The notes under the pieces were generated by a model. That model saw only the letters and a list, made by a program, of their open reading frames with translations, was not told where the DNA came from and made no database searches. A DNA stretch of 5,150 nucleotides, taken from contig JAFPAS010000113.1 in NCBI GenBank assembly GCA_017424205.1, positions 1 to 5,150 on the forward strand. Direction: 5' to 3'. Of the stretch, positions 1-5,055 are shown piece after piece. The DNA comes from Prevotella sp. (GTDB taxonomy: Bacteria; Bacteroidota; Bacteroidia; Bacteroidales; Bacteroidaceae). How positions within the stretch are numbered: the stretch's first letter is position 1; every line of letters starts with the position of its first letter. A program made the translations under genes and the position numbers.

Positions 1-161
1 AAATATCATCTACAAAAGATGGTACGGTATACTATTCTTTAAGTTATATAGACGAGGACGGCTTTCCAATTCCTACAGGATTGCCTAAAATCGTTATTCT
101 TAAAGATAACACGCTAAAACTTGTTTTTGGAATTGAGGCATTAGACTTATTAGACGGCTGA
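1..161 (+). CDS. C-terminal end of an unrecognised protein (5' truncated by window edge)
   Basis: The frame whose first complete codon is at position 3 stays open from the window edge to a TGA at 159-161, giving 52 residues. The peptide reads like genuine protein: alternating beta-type segments (GTVYYSLSYIDEDG, then LPKIVILKDNTLKLVFGIE) and an acidic end, EALDLLDG. The alternation of hydrophobic and polar residues with turns at DEDG and KDN suggests the last beta-strands of a small globular domain. There is no membrane segment or signal in what is visible. I do not recognise the family and assign no function. A small membrane-protein frame begins four bases after the stop, so the two may be co-transcribed. 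The next terminator downstream on this strand is at 519-550. Confidence 0.6.
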   Translation, partial: ISSTKDGTVYYSLSYIDEDGFPIPTGLPKIVILKDNTLKLVFGIEALDLLDG

Positions 162-165
162 CAGT

Positions 166-335
166 ATGCGGCCGTTATTATATAGAGCAAATATAGAGCA
201 AATCCCAAAACTGAAGATTCTAACTTATGGCATTATTTACTCGATTTCCTCACAGAGGAGGAACAGGTTATTTGGCTTTACATAACTCTAAAATTAATAA
301 TCATCATTGCTCTTGTTATCAGAATAATAGGATAA
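166..335 (+). pseudogene. Small one-helix membrane protein frame interrupted by an 11-bp tandem duplication
   Basis: An ATG at 166 lies four bases after the upstream stop codon. As written, its frame ends early, at TAA 283-285, after 39 residues. The sequence ATATAGAGCAA occurs twice head to tail at 180-201. Removing one copy joins the ATG frame to a second open frame that runs to TAA 333-335. This would give a 52-residue protein starting MRPLLYRANPKTEDSN, with an acidic stretch (LLDFLTEEEQ) and a C-terminal hydrophobic segment (IWLYITLKLIIIIALVIRII) typical of a transmembrane helix. The downstream frame has no ATG, GTG or TTG of its own before the helix, which supports one gene split by the duplication. 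There is no clear Shine-Dalgarno, which is common in Bacteroidetes. I do not recognise the protein. It could be a decayed gene, a slippage-switched gene, or a chance frame in AT-rich DNA. Confidence 0.4.
180..203 (+). repeat. 11-bp perfect tandem duplication (about 2.2 copies)
   Basis: ATATAGAGCAA at 180-190 is repeated exactly at 191-201, and the first two bases of a third copy follow at 202-203. The unit is not a multiple of three, so gain or loss of one copy shifts the reading frame. It sits inside the small membrane-protein frame that starts at 166. Confidence 0.9.
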
Positions 336-388
336 GCCTATCAAATTAGATAAATATTGTTAACTAAAAGCAAAATACAAACAAACAA

Positions 389-420
389 TTTGGAGTAACA
401 AGATAATTTTGTAACTTTGC
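389..420 (+). promoter_or_regulatory. Bacteroidetes-type promoter for the small RNA unit
   Basis: TTTG at 389-392 and TAACTTTGC at 412-420 are separated by 19 bases, matching the known Bacteroidetes primary sigma factor pattern (TTTG about 19-21 bases before TAnnTTTG). Transcription would be expected to begin a few bases after 420. The next object downstream is the structured RNA ending at the 519-550 terminator, with no open frame of note between them. Confidence 0.75.
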
Positions 421-424
421 AAAC

Positions 425-550
425 GGAGATTTCAAATCCACCAGGGTTCTTAACGCAAGTCGGGGGCAAAGCCGCTGTGAACTAAGTGCTAAAGGCTGAG
501 ACGCCTTTAGGGCGCATAACAAAGGGGCTTTTAGCCCCTTTGTCTTTTTC
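425..550 (+). ncRNA. Candidate stand-alone structured small RNA, family unknown
   Basis: A good promoter on one side and a strong intrinsic terminator on the other define a transcript of about 120-128 nt containing no convincing coding frame. By eye it folds into consecutive hairpins. A weak GATT/AATC stem lies near the 5' end (428-438). GGTTC (445-449) pairs with GAACT (479-483), enclosing GGC-AAA-GCC (465-473). A perfect 8-bp stem joins CTAAAGGC (489-496) to GCCTTTAG (503-510), and the terminator hairpin ends it. It is more GC-rich than the flanking DNA, as expected for a structured RNA in an AT-rich genome. No + strand gene follows for over 4 kb, so it is not the leader of a downstream gene. 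Bacteroidales-1 RNA has the same promoter-to-terminator layout and is a family to test, but I cannot match the sequence from memory. The exact 5' end is inferred from the promoter. Confidence 0.6.
519..550 (+). terminator. Strong intrinsic terminator of the small RNA
   Basis: The stem ACAAAGGGGCT (519-529) pairs fully with AGCCCCTTTGT (533-543) around a three-T loop, and is followed by CTTTTTC. On the opposite strand the flank is not T-rich, so it acts rightwards. It would also stop any readthrough from the partial gene at the left edge. Confidence 0.85.
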
Positions 551-734
551 TAACCTTATTATTTTCGATATCATCATGGGACATCTCAACGACCTTCCCA
601 TATTTGTTGATTGGCTCCATATTTCCATATGGTAGGTTATTTCTAAAAAAATATTCTATTGTTTCGTTCCCCCTGGCAGTTTTAAACAAAAATCGCCAAA
701 GAACATATGGATATTCTTTGGCGTTTTTAGTATA
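531..734 (-). other. Open reading frame in the 551-683 gap, no convincing start; probably not a gene
   Basis: Between the two terminators I find no supportable gene. On the - strand one frame is open for 67 codons, from just after a TAA at 735-737 to a TAA at 531-533. The translation has a protein-like composition (for example KTARGNETIEYFFRNN and INKYGKVVEMSHDD, ending in basic VRKRQRG). The only ATG codons are at 620 and 584, and the 620 ATG would give a 29-residue peptide. The frame passes straight through the lpxH terminator hairpin and into the small-RNA terminator. It may be chance, or the remnant of a gene's 3' end. Confidence 0.2.
684..728 (-). terminator. lpxH operon terminator, apparently bidirectional
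   Basis: A perfect 10-bp stem, CGCCAAAGAA (694-703) with TTCTTTGGCG (714-723), encloses a 10-base loop that is itself partly self-complementary. On the - strand it is followed by ATTTTTGTTT and lies about 30 bases past the lpxH stop. On the + strand it is followed by five T (724-728). It can therefore end the lpxH operon and also block rightward readthrough into it. Confidence 0.85.
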
Positions 735-752
735 TTATATATGTGTATAATC

Positions 753-1595
753 TTAGAATTTTGTTTCTCCTTCTACGTATTCCTGCAGCAGGAGGTGGTC
801 GCCGTCAAACACGGCGTATGTGAACTGTGAAATCCAGTCACCGAGAATCATCATGCGTTTCTGCGCAGTGAGCATGAGGTCGAGCTCGATATGCCGGTGT
901 CCGTAGACAAAATAGTCTACGTCAGGGTGGGAGATCATATACTCTTTTGTGTAAATCACAAGGTGCTCGCGGTCTTCGCCCATATATTCTGGTTCTCCCG
1001 AAGAATTGAGCGCGCTGATGGTGTTGCCGTTGAATTGTGTTCCTTCTGCCCCTGCTGCATGCTCTATAGCTTGCTGGTTTTTATGGCGTTTCATGCGTGA
1101 GTGTTTTGCCCATGACATGCCGAACCACATAGACAGGCGTGGGTGGAGCATGGAGAACAGGCGTTGACATGTTGGGTTATGAAACACTCCTCTTATGAAC
1201 TTGAACTGCTTGTCAGGGTCGCCGAGTCCGTCACCGTGTGCAAGGTAGAACACCTTGTTATATATTTCCACTGTTTCTGGCTTACGATGGAGTGTTACTC
1301 CGCATTCTTCTTCCAGATAACCGTACATCCAGATATCATGGTTTCCTGTGAAATAGTGAACTTCAATTCCCATGTCTGTCAGTTCGCTGATTTTTCCAAG
1401 AAAGCGTGTGTATCCTTTTGGTACAGCGTATTTCCATTCATACCAGAAATCGAACATGTCGCCAAGCAGATATATCGCTTTTGCCTGCGACTTGATGGTG
1501 TCAAGAAATCTGACAATGCGTCGCTCCTGCATACGTGGATGCTCAATGCCCCATGATCCTAGATGTGCATCGCTCAGGAAATATACTTTATTCAT
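753..1595 (-). CDS. lpxH: UDP-2,3-diacylglucosamine diphosphatase (LpxH)
   Basis: LpxH removes UMP from UDP-2,3-diacylglucosamine to give lipid X, the fourth step of lipid A synthesis, at the inner face of the cytoplasmic membrane. The 280-residue product carries the calcineurin-like metallophosphatase motifs in order: D9-A-H11, GDMFDFW (45-51), GNHD (84-87), H120-G-D and GHRH (232-235). These supply the two-metal site. I start at 1595 (MNKVYFLSDAHL), because the family begins directly with the first beta-strand; an upstream in-frame ATG at 1685 would add 30 unrelated residues and run into the preceding gene. At 280 residues it exceeds the roughly 240 of E. coli LpxH. The excess appears to lie mainly in a hydrophilic stretch around 173-208 before the last motif. 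It is the last gene of the likely operon, 35 bp after the MIP18-family gene, with a hairpin terminator behind it. The related enzyme LpxI is excluded by these motifs. Confidence 0.9.
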   Translation of the reverse strand: MNKVYFLSDAHLGSWGIEHPRMQERRIVRFLDTIKSQAKAIYLLGDMFDFWYEWKYAVPKGYTRFLGKISELTDMGIEVHYFTGNHDIWMYGYLEEECGVTLHRKPETVEIYNKVFYLAHGDGLGDPDKQFKFIRGVFHNPTCQRLFSMLHPRLSMWFGMSWAKHSRMKRHKNQQAIEHAAGAEGTQFNGNTISALNSSGEPEYMGEDREHLVIYTKEYMISHPDVDYFVYGHRHIELDLMLTAQKRMMILGDWISQFTYAVFDGDHLLLQEYVEGETKF

Positions 1596-1630
1596 GTCTC
1601 GTGTGATTTGTTGTGTCTGATAATATGAGC

Positions 1631-1975
1631 CTATTCGAAGCCAAGCTCTATCCTTGCTTCTTCTGTCATCATGCTTTTGTCCCACTCAGGCTCAAACACC
1701 ATATTAATATTTGCAGATGATACACCCTGCACAGCTTCGACTTTAGTTCTGACATCTTCTAAAATGAAATCAGCAGCTGGACATGTTGGCGCAGTGAATG
1801 TCATATCTATATCCAGAGTTCCGTCGTCCTGCAGGTCTATCTTGTATATCAGTCCGAGGTCGTAGATGTTTACAGGTATTTCTGGGTCATAAACAGTTTT
1901 CAGTACTTCTACGATACGCTCTTCTGTTTTTGTCTTTTGCTCGATGCTTATATTGTTGTTGTTCTCTTGTGACAT
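1631..1975 (-). CDS. MIP18/DUF59 family iron-sulfur cluster assembly protein
   Basis: This 114-residue protein belongs to the MIP18 (FeS_assembly_P, formerly DUF59) family, which includes SufT and PaaD-type proteins that help mature Fe-S proteins in the cytosol. The family's hallmarks are visible: DPEIPVNIYDLGLIY at 30-44, then TFTAPTCPAAD at 59-69 with the conserved cysteine C65, and a C-terminal FEPEWDKSMMTEEAR (95-109) typical of stand-alone members. The first 20 residues are polar and asparagine-rich (codons AAC/AAT repeated), probably a disordered tail. The start at 1975 is the only ATG ahead of the domain. It lies 115 bp after radC and 35 bp before lpxH in the same direction, so it is probably co-transcribed. 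No suf genes are nearby, so the exact client or partner cannot be told; I leave the symbol empty because sufT is not certain. Confidence 0.85.
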   Translation of the reverse strand: MSQENNNNISIEQKTKTEERIVEVLKTVYDPEIPVNIYDLGLIYKIDLQDDGTLDIDMTFTAPTCPAADFILEDVRTKVEAVQGVSSANINMVFEPEWDKSMMTEEARIELGFE

Positions 1976-2090
1976 ATGTTCTTTCTTGTTGATATTGTGA
2001 AAAATGAGGGAGTCTGATAGACGAAAAAGGCAAGTGTGCTGATTGTTCGGAGATTATTTGCGTCTCGCTATAAACCAGCCTCTTTTCAAG

Positions 2091-2840
2091 CTATAGTTTC
2101 CCCTCCTGATTATAACTATAGTAACTGCCGTCAGAAATTATGATGTGATCAGCCAAATGTATGCGTAATGTTTTCAGTCCCTCTTTCATGTGCCTTGTCA
2201 GCCTGTCGTCTTCTCCAGAAGGACGGGGATTACCAGAAGGATGGTTGTGGATAAGTATTATTATGGTAGCATTGTTAAGTATGGCATGCTTGGCAATGAT
2301 CCTTATGTCTACAGCAGTTTCCGTCATGCCGCCCTGCGATATTCTTATGGGGTTGCCGATGAGTCGGTATTTGTTGTTCATCATCAGTATCCAAGACTCC
2401 TCCCGTTTTAAGTCTTGCATCTTGGGTAGCATGAACTGATAGATGGAATCAGGGTCTGTAAGTGTGATATTGTCTCGTGTGTCCTCTTCCTGCCTTCTTT
2501 TCCCCAATTCACATGCGGCAAGCAGTGTTATAGCTTTCGCCTCGCCAATACCGTTGTACAGCATCAGTTCTTCTGCGCTTTTCTGCCCGAGAATTTTTAA
2601 TGAGTCTCCGCAGTCGTACATGAGCCGTCGCATGAGATCGACGGCACTTTCGTGAGCGGAACCAGAACCAATGAGTATTGCGAGTAGTTCGGTGTTACTC
2701 ATTGCGCTGGCGCCTTTCTTGAGCATTTTCTCTCTTGGGCGGTCGTCTTCATCCCATTGGTTTATGCTCATTTTCTTTGCAGGTTCATCCTTCGCTGCAT
2801 GTATTTCCTTTACCACCCAGTGATTTGTCTGTTCTTCCAT
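2091..2840 (-). CDS. radC: RadC family JAMM-domain protein (UPF0758)
   Basis: The product has the two-part architecture of RadC. An N-terminal helix-hairpin-helix region includes LYNGIGEAKA (94-103), and a C-terminal JAMM/MPN+ metalloprotease-like domain carries HNHPSG (198-203) and D211 in the H-x-H-x10-D zinc site, with a glutamate pair at 148-149 as candidate for the motif's acidic residue. RadC was named for DNA repair, but that role has been disputed and the biochemical activity is not settled. With the start at 2840 it has 249 residues, some 20 more than many family members. The usual family opening (MSINQWDEDDRPREK) starts at residue 24, so an ATG at 2771 is a real alternative. I keep 2840 because AAGGAG lies upstream of it, though at a long spacing of 14 bases. 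It follows the glycosyltransferase by 30 bp and precedes the MIP18 gene by 115 bp. Confidence 0.9.
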   Translation of the reverse strand: MEEQTNHWVVKEIHAAKDEPAKKMSINQWDEDDRPREKMLKKGASAMSNTELLAILIGSGSAHESAVDLMRRLMYDCGDSLKILGQKSAEELMLYNGIGEAKAITLLAACELGKRRQEEDTRDNITLTDPDSIYQFMLPKMQDLKREESWILMMNNKYRLIGNPIRISQGGMTETAVDIRIIAKHAILNNATIIILIHNHPSGNPRPSGEDDRLTRHMKEGLKTLRIHLADHIIISDGSYYSYNQEGKL

Positions 2841-2854
2841 GCCAATGATGTTTT

Positions 2855-2860
2855 CTCCTT
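2855..2860 (-). promoter_or_regulatory. Possible Shine-Dalgarno for the longer radC start
   Basis: AAGGAG on the - strand lies 14 bases before the ATG at 2840, longer than the usual 5-9. It favours the 249-residue form over the ATG at 2771, which has only a weak purine run (AAGGATG) about 16 bases ahead. Bacteroidetes depend little on this signal, so the support is modest. Confidence 0.4.
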
Positions 2861-2870
2861 GAAAGGAGCG

Positions 2871-3926
2871 TTATTTGTAGAATGTCTTGTCGAATGCATG
2901 AAATTCATCTTTGCCCAGTATGCATCGCTGCCACCATGCGTATATGAAACCGCATCCATATCCAAGAAGTTGCACGAAGGCGGCAATAATGCTTCTTGCT
3001 CCGATGCTGACAGACTTGTACTGTAGGCTTGAGTCAGCGAATATCAGCAGAGAGTATAGTAGTATTGGTAGCCATGGTGCGGCACACAGCCAGTACCATC
3101 TATGTAAAGGGTCGGGGCCTGGTCCGTAGACCATCAGCATACGTCCTATGAATGATGTCACGAGCAGAGCGGCAATACCTATAGTAAATAGCGTTGGGAG
3201 CATGTGAACAAGCTTCATCGTTCCGGGATGTCTCTTTTCCAGATTGATTCGCGCAATGCCGCTATTGTACACCTGACGCCAGAATTTCTTGTAGTCTGTA
3301 CGCCTTTTATGCCATACCCATGCAGTAGGGAAGAGTAGTGCGGTGTAACCTGCTTCGATAATACGATAGGAAAAGTCAATGTCTTCGCCGAAACGCATTT
3401 TCGAGAATCCTCCCAGTTTGAGATAGACATCACGCCTAATACCCATATTATACGAACGTGGGAAGAATTTATCCAGTTTTTTCTTGCCGCCGCGGATACC
3501 ACCTGTAGTGAAGAAAGCTGTCATGGAATATGATATTGCCTTCTGTGTAGGTGTGAAAGACTCATGCGACGCATCTGGTCCGCCGAAAGCATCACATGGA
3601 TGCTGTCGTAACTCATGAGTAACAGACTCGATGTATGTCTCGGGAAGAACAACGTCAGAGTCTAAAATTATCAAAAAAACTCCAGAGGCCCGCTCAGCGC
3701 CGTAGTTGCGGCTCTGACCAGGTCCGGAGTTTTGTTTGTTATAATAGTGTATGTCCAGTTTGCCTTTATATTTCTGACAAACATCTTTGCATGGTATTGT
3801 CGACCCGTCTTCAACGATTATCACCTCAAATCCCTTCTCTGTTTGGTGCGTCAGACTGTCGAGCAATTCGTCAATTTCGTCAGGACGGTTGTAAACTGGT
3901 ATGATAAGACTATAGTTTAATTCCAT
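2871..3926 (-). CDS. Family 2 glycosyltransferase with C-terminal membrane segments
   Basis: This 351-residue protein is a GT-A fold, family 2 glycosyltransferase, transferring a sugar from a nucleotide-sugar donor at the cytoplasmic face of the inner membrane. The opening beta-strand SLIIPVYNRPDEI (6-18), EDGS (39-42), the loop SGPGQSRN (67-74) and the metal-binding D89-S-D91 form the donor site. GGFSKMRFGEDIDFSYR (172-188) contains the ED motif with the likely catalytic base, and WVWH (203-206) follows. After the catalytic domain come about three hydrophobic segments (roughly 242-265, 275-297 and 308-332), which should anchor it in the membrane. The acceptor cannot be told from sequence. 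Its operon mate lpxH and the anchor fit a role in surface polysaccharide, lipopolysaccharide or lipid-linked glycan assembly; this is inference. It is the first gene of the likely four-gene operon. The start at 3926 places the strand-forming residues at the normal distance from the N-terminus. Confidence 0.88.
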   Translation of the reverse strand: MELNYSLIIPVYNRPDEIDELLDSLTHQTEKGFEVIIVEDGSTIPCKDVCQKYKGKLDIHYYNKQNSGPGQSRNYGAERASGVFLIILDSDVVLPETYIESVTHELRQHPCDAFGGPDASHESFTPTQKAISYSMTAFFTTGGIRGGKKKLDKFFPRSYNMGIRRDVYLKLGGFSKMRFGEDIDFSYRIIEAGYTALLFPTAWVWHKRRTDYKKFWRQVYNSGIARINLEKRHPGTMKLVHMLPTLFTIGIAALLVTSFIGRMLMVYGPGPDPLHRWYWLCAAPWLPILLYSLLIFADSSLQYKSVSIGARSIIAAFVQLLGYGCGFIYAWWQRCILGKDEFHAFDKTFYK

Positions 3927-3942
3927 GTATGCTTATCCCAGT

Positions 3943-3972
3943 GCAATATAGTATGAGCGGATTTGGGTGAAA
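3943..3972 (-). promoter_or_regulatory. Weak candidate promoter for the glycosyltransferase-radC-lpxH operon
   Basis: On the - strand TATATTGC (3950-3943) resembles a TAnnTTTGC box that is one T short. A TTTC (3972-3969) lies 18 bases upstream in place of TTTG. It sits between the efp terminator and the glycosyltransferase start, where a promoter is expected, and would give a leader of only about 10-15 bases. The match is poor and the true promoter could be elsewhere in 3927-4035. Confidence 0.3.
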
Positions 3973-4024
3973 GCAGGTGCTTCGTCTCCACCGTGCCCAT
4001 TCTAAACTGCATTTTTTATGTGTT

Positions 4025-4068
4025 ATTAAGAAAACAACAGGCTGCAAGACTGGATGTCATGCAGCCTG
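4025..4068 (-). terminator. Intrinsic terminator of efp
   Basis: The 9-bp stem CAGGCTGCA (4038-4046) with TGCAGCCTG (4060-4068) is extended inside by GAC/GTC after one mismatch. On the - strand it is followed by TTGTTTTCTT. It lies about 30 bases after the efp stop codon and separates efp from the glycosyltransferase operon. Confidence 0.8.
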
Positions 4069-4096
4069 ACGCTTTATTGTCATGTAGTCTTGTAGA

Positions 4097-4663
4097 TTAT
4101 TCTTTTACGCGCTGAACGTAACTTCCGTCACGTGTGTCAACAATAATCTTGTCGCCTTCTTTGCAGAAGAGAGGTACCATTACAGTAGCACCAGTCTCTA
4201 CAGTTGACTTTGTAAGTGTGTTTGTTGCAGTATTGCCTTTTGCTCCTGGCTCCATGTAAGTGATTTCAAGAGTTGTCTTGATTGGCATTTCTGCTGTGAG
4301 GATAGTTTCTGTTGATGCGTCAGAAACAACTTCAACAACGTCACCCTCTTTCATGTACTCGCTTCCGATAACCATTGACTTGTCAATGTTTACCTGGTCG
4401 AATGTCTCCTGGTTCATGAATACAGCATCTTCTCCGTCCATATAAAGGAACTGGTATGGACGATGCTCAACGCGTACGTCTTCAAGAGCCTCGCCAATAT
4501 TGAAACGCTTCTCAATAACATATCCTGATACCACATCCTTCAGTTTTGTACGCATGAATGTGTTTCCCTTACCTGGCTTTACGTGCAGGAACTCAATTAC
4601 AACAAGCAACTTGCCGTCAAGGCGAATTACTGTTCCGTTTTTGATGTCTTGTGATTTAATCAT
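4097..4663 (-). CDS. efp: Translation elongation factor P
   Basis: EF-P binds the ribosome between the P and E sites and relieves stalling at consecutive prolines. The 188 residues match the usual full length and three-domain layout. An N-terminal KOW-like domain (about 1-63) has the tip loop KPGKGNTF, in which K32 is the position modified in other bacteria. It is followed by a first OB domain (about 65-127, with YQFLYMDGEDAVFMN) and a second OB domain (about 130-188). The last carries the signature stretch TKSTVETGATVMVPLF and the ending VDTRDGSYVQR. No modification enzyme gene (epmA/epmB type) is in the window, so whether K32 is modified cannot be judged here. The start at 4663 gives the family's normal N-terminus. 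The gene stands alone between its own promoter (4736-4744) and terminator, divergent from rpmH, so both neighbours serve translation. Confidence 0.97.
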   Translation of the reverse strand: MIKSQDIKNGTVIRLDGKLLVVIEFLHVKPGKGNTFMRTKLKDVVSGYVIEKRFNIGEALEDVRVEHRPYQFLYMDGEDAVFMNQETFDQVNIDKSMVIGSEYMKEGDVVEVVSDASTETILTAEMPIKTTLEITYMEPGAKGNTATNTLTKSTVETGATVMVPLFCKEGDKIIVDTRDGSYVQRVKE

Positions 4664-4735
4664 CTTCTTGTTCTTGTTATTATTATTGTTTGATTAAGTT
4701 CTATATATAAAAGATGTTTTTTGCCAAATCTGGTT

Positions 4736-4744
4736 GCAAAGGTA
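4736..4744 (-). promoter_or_regulatory. Promoter -7 box for efp
   Basis: TACCTTTGC on the - strand is an exact TAnnTTTGC box. The -33 region is T-rich but has no clean TTTG at the expected spacing. Transcription would begin near 4729-4731, leaving a leader of about 66 bases, AT-rich and without an obvious hairpin. Confidence 0.7.
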
Positions 4745-4794
4745 CTATATTTTTATTAAAAAACACTTATTTTTCAATGAAAAGTGCTTAAATT

Positions 4795-4827
4795 CTTGCT
4801 TATTTAAAATAATTTATGTACTTTTGC
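4795..4827 (+). promoter_or_regulatory. Promoter for rpmH
   Basis: TACTTTTGC at 4819-4827 is an exact TAnnTTTGC box, and CTTG at 4795-4798 lies 20 bases upstream as a near match to TTTG. The predicted start is close to 4833, about 35 bases before the rpmH ATG. Confidence 0.75.
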
Positions 4828-4867
4828 ATCCCGAATTGTTGAAAATCAATAAATAATTAGATAAAAT

Positions 4868-5023
4868 ATGAAAAGAACATTTCAGCCACACAATCGCCGT
4901 CGCGTTAACAAGCACGGATTCCGTGAGCGCATGAAGACTAAGAATGGTCGTCGCGTTCTCGCATCTCGTCGTGCTCAGGGTCGTAAAAAACTTACTGTTT
5001 CTGACGAAAGACACGGTAAATAA
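4868..5023 (+). CDS. rpmH: 50S ribosomal protein bL34
   Basis: bL34 is a small, very basic protein of the large ribosomal subunit that contacts 23S rRNA. The 51 residues give the classic sequence: [21 protein letters not shown] opens the protein (its key parts are KRTFQP and HGFR at 16-19), followed by [17 protein letters not shown] (26-42) and a short tail ending VSDERHGK, as in Bacteroidales homologues. Length is normal for the phylum, slightly longer than the 46 residues of E. coli because of this C-terminal extension. ATG at 4868 is the only sensible start. The gene is too short for many gene finders, but the match is unmistakable. It has its own promoter and terminator and diverges from efp. 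In many other bacteria rpmH sits next to rnpA and dnaA; here the right side shows no rnpA in the next 127 bases. Confidence 0.97.
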   Translation: MKRTFQPHNRRRVNKHGFRERMKTKNGRRVLASRRAQGRKKLTVSDERHGK

Positions 5024-5055
5024 TTTTACGCGAATCTACGCTTTATGGCGTACGA

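Noticed and set aside
227..349. 40-residue + strand frame beginning MALFTRFPHRGG
   Set aside because: It overlaps the small membrane-protein frame in a third register, has no ribosome-binding support and an unremarkable composition; probably chance.
425..445. tRNA-like TTCAAATCC...ACCA near the 5' end of the small RNA
   Set aside because: No T-arm of five pairs, no anticodon or acceptor arms on either strand; a chance resemblance.
461..515. Riboswitch-like words in the small RNA: CTGAGA as in the TPP aptamer and GGGGGCAAAGCC as in the GEMM c-di-GMP-I aptamer
   Set aside because: The partner elements are absent (no ACCTGAT...AATACCAGCG for TPP; no upstream GGGCAAACC-type half for GEMM), no cobalamin GGGAA/GGTG core is present, and no gene follows that such a switch would control.
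1143..1556. 137-codon + strand frame and neighbouring frames at 891-1100 and 1372-1620
   Set aside because: Antisense shadows of lpxH, whose catalytic motifs are intact on the other strand.
1976..2090. Search for an internal promoter or terminator between radC and the MIP18-family gene
   Set aside because: No TAnnTTTGC box with a partner and no T-tailed hairpin was found; it looks like a plain operon gap.
3215..3502. 95-codon - strand frame within the glycosyltransferase gene
   Set aside because: An out-of-register frame inside a clearly coding gene with conserved motifs.
4814..5014. 66-codon - strand frame opposite rpmH
   Set aside because: Antisense to an unmistakable bL34 gene and running through its promoter.
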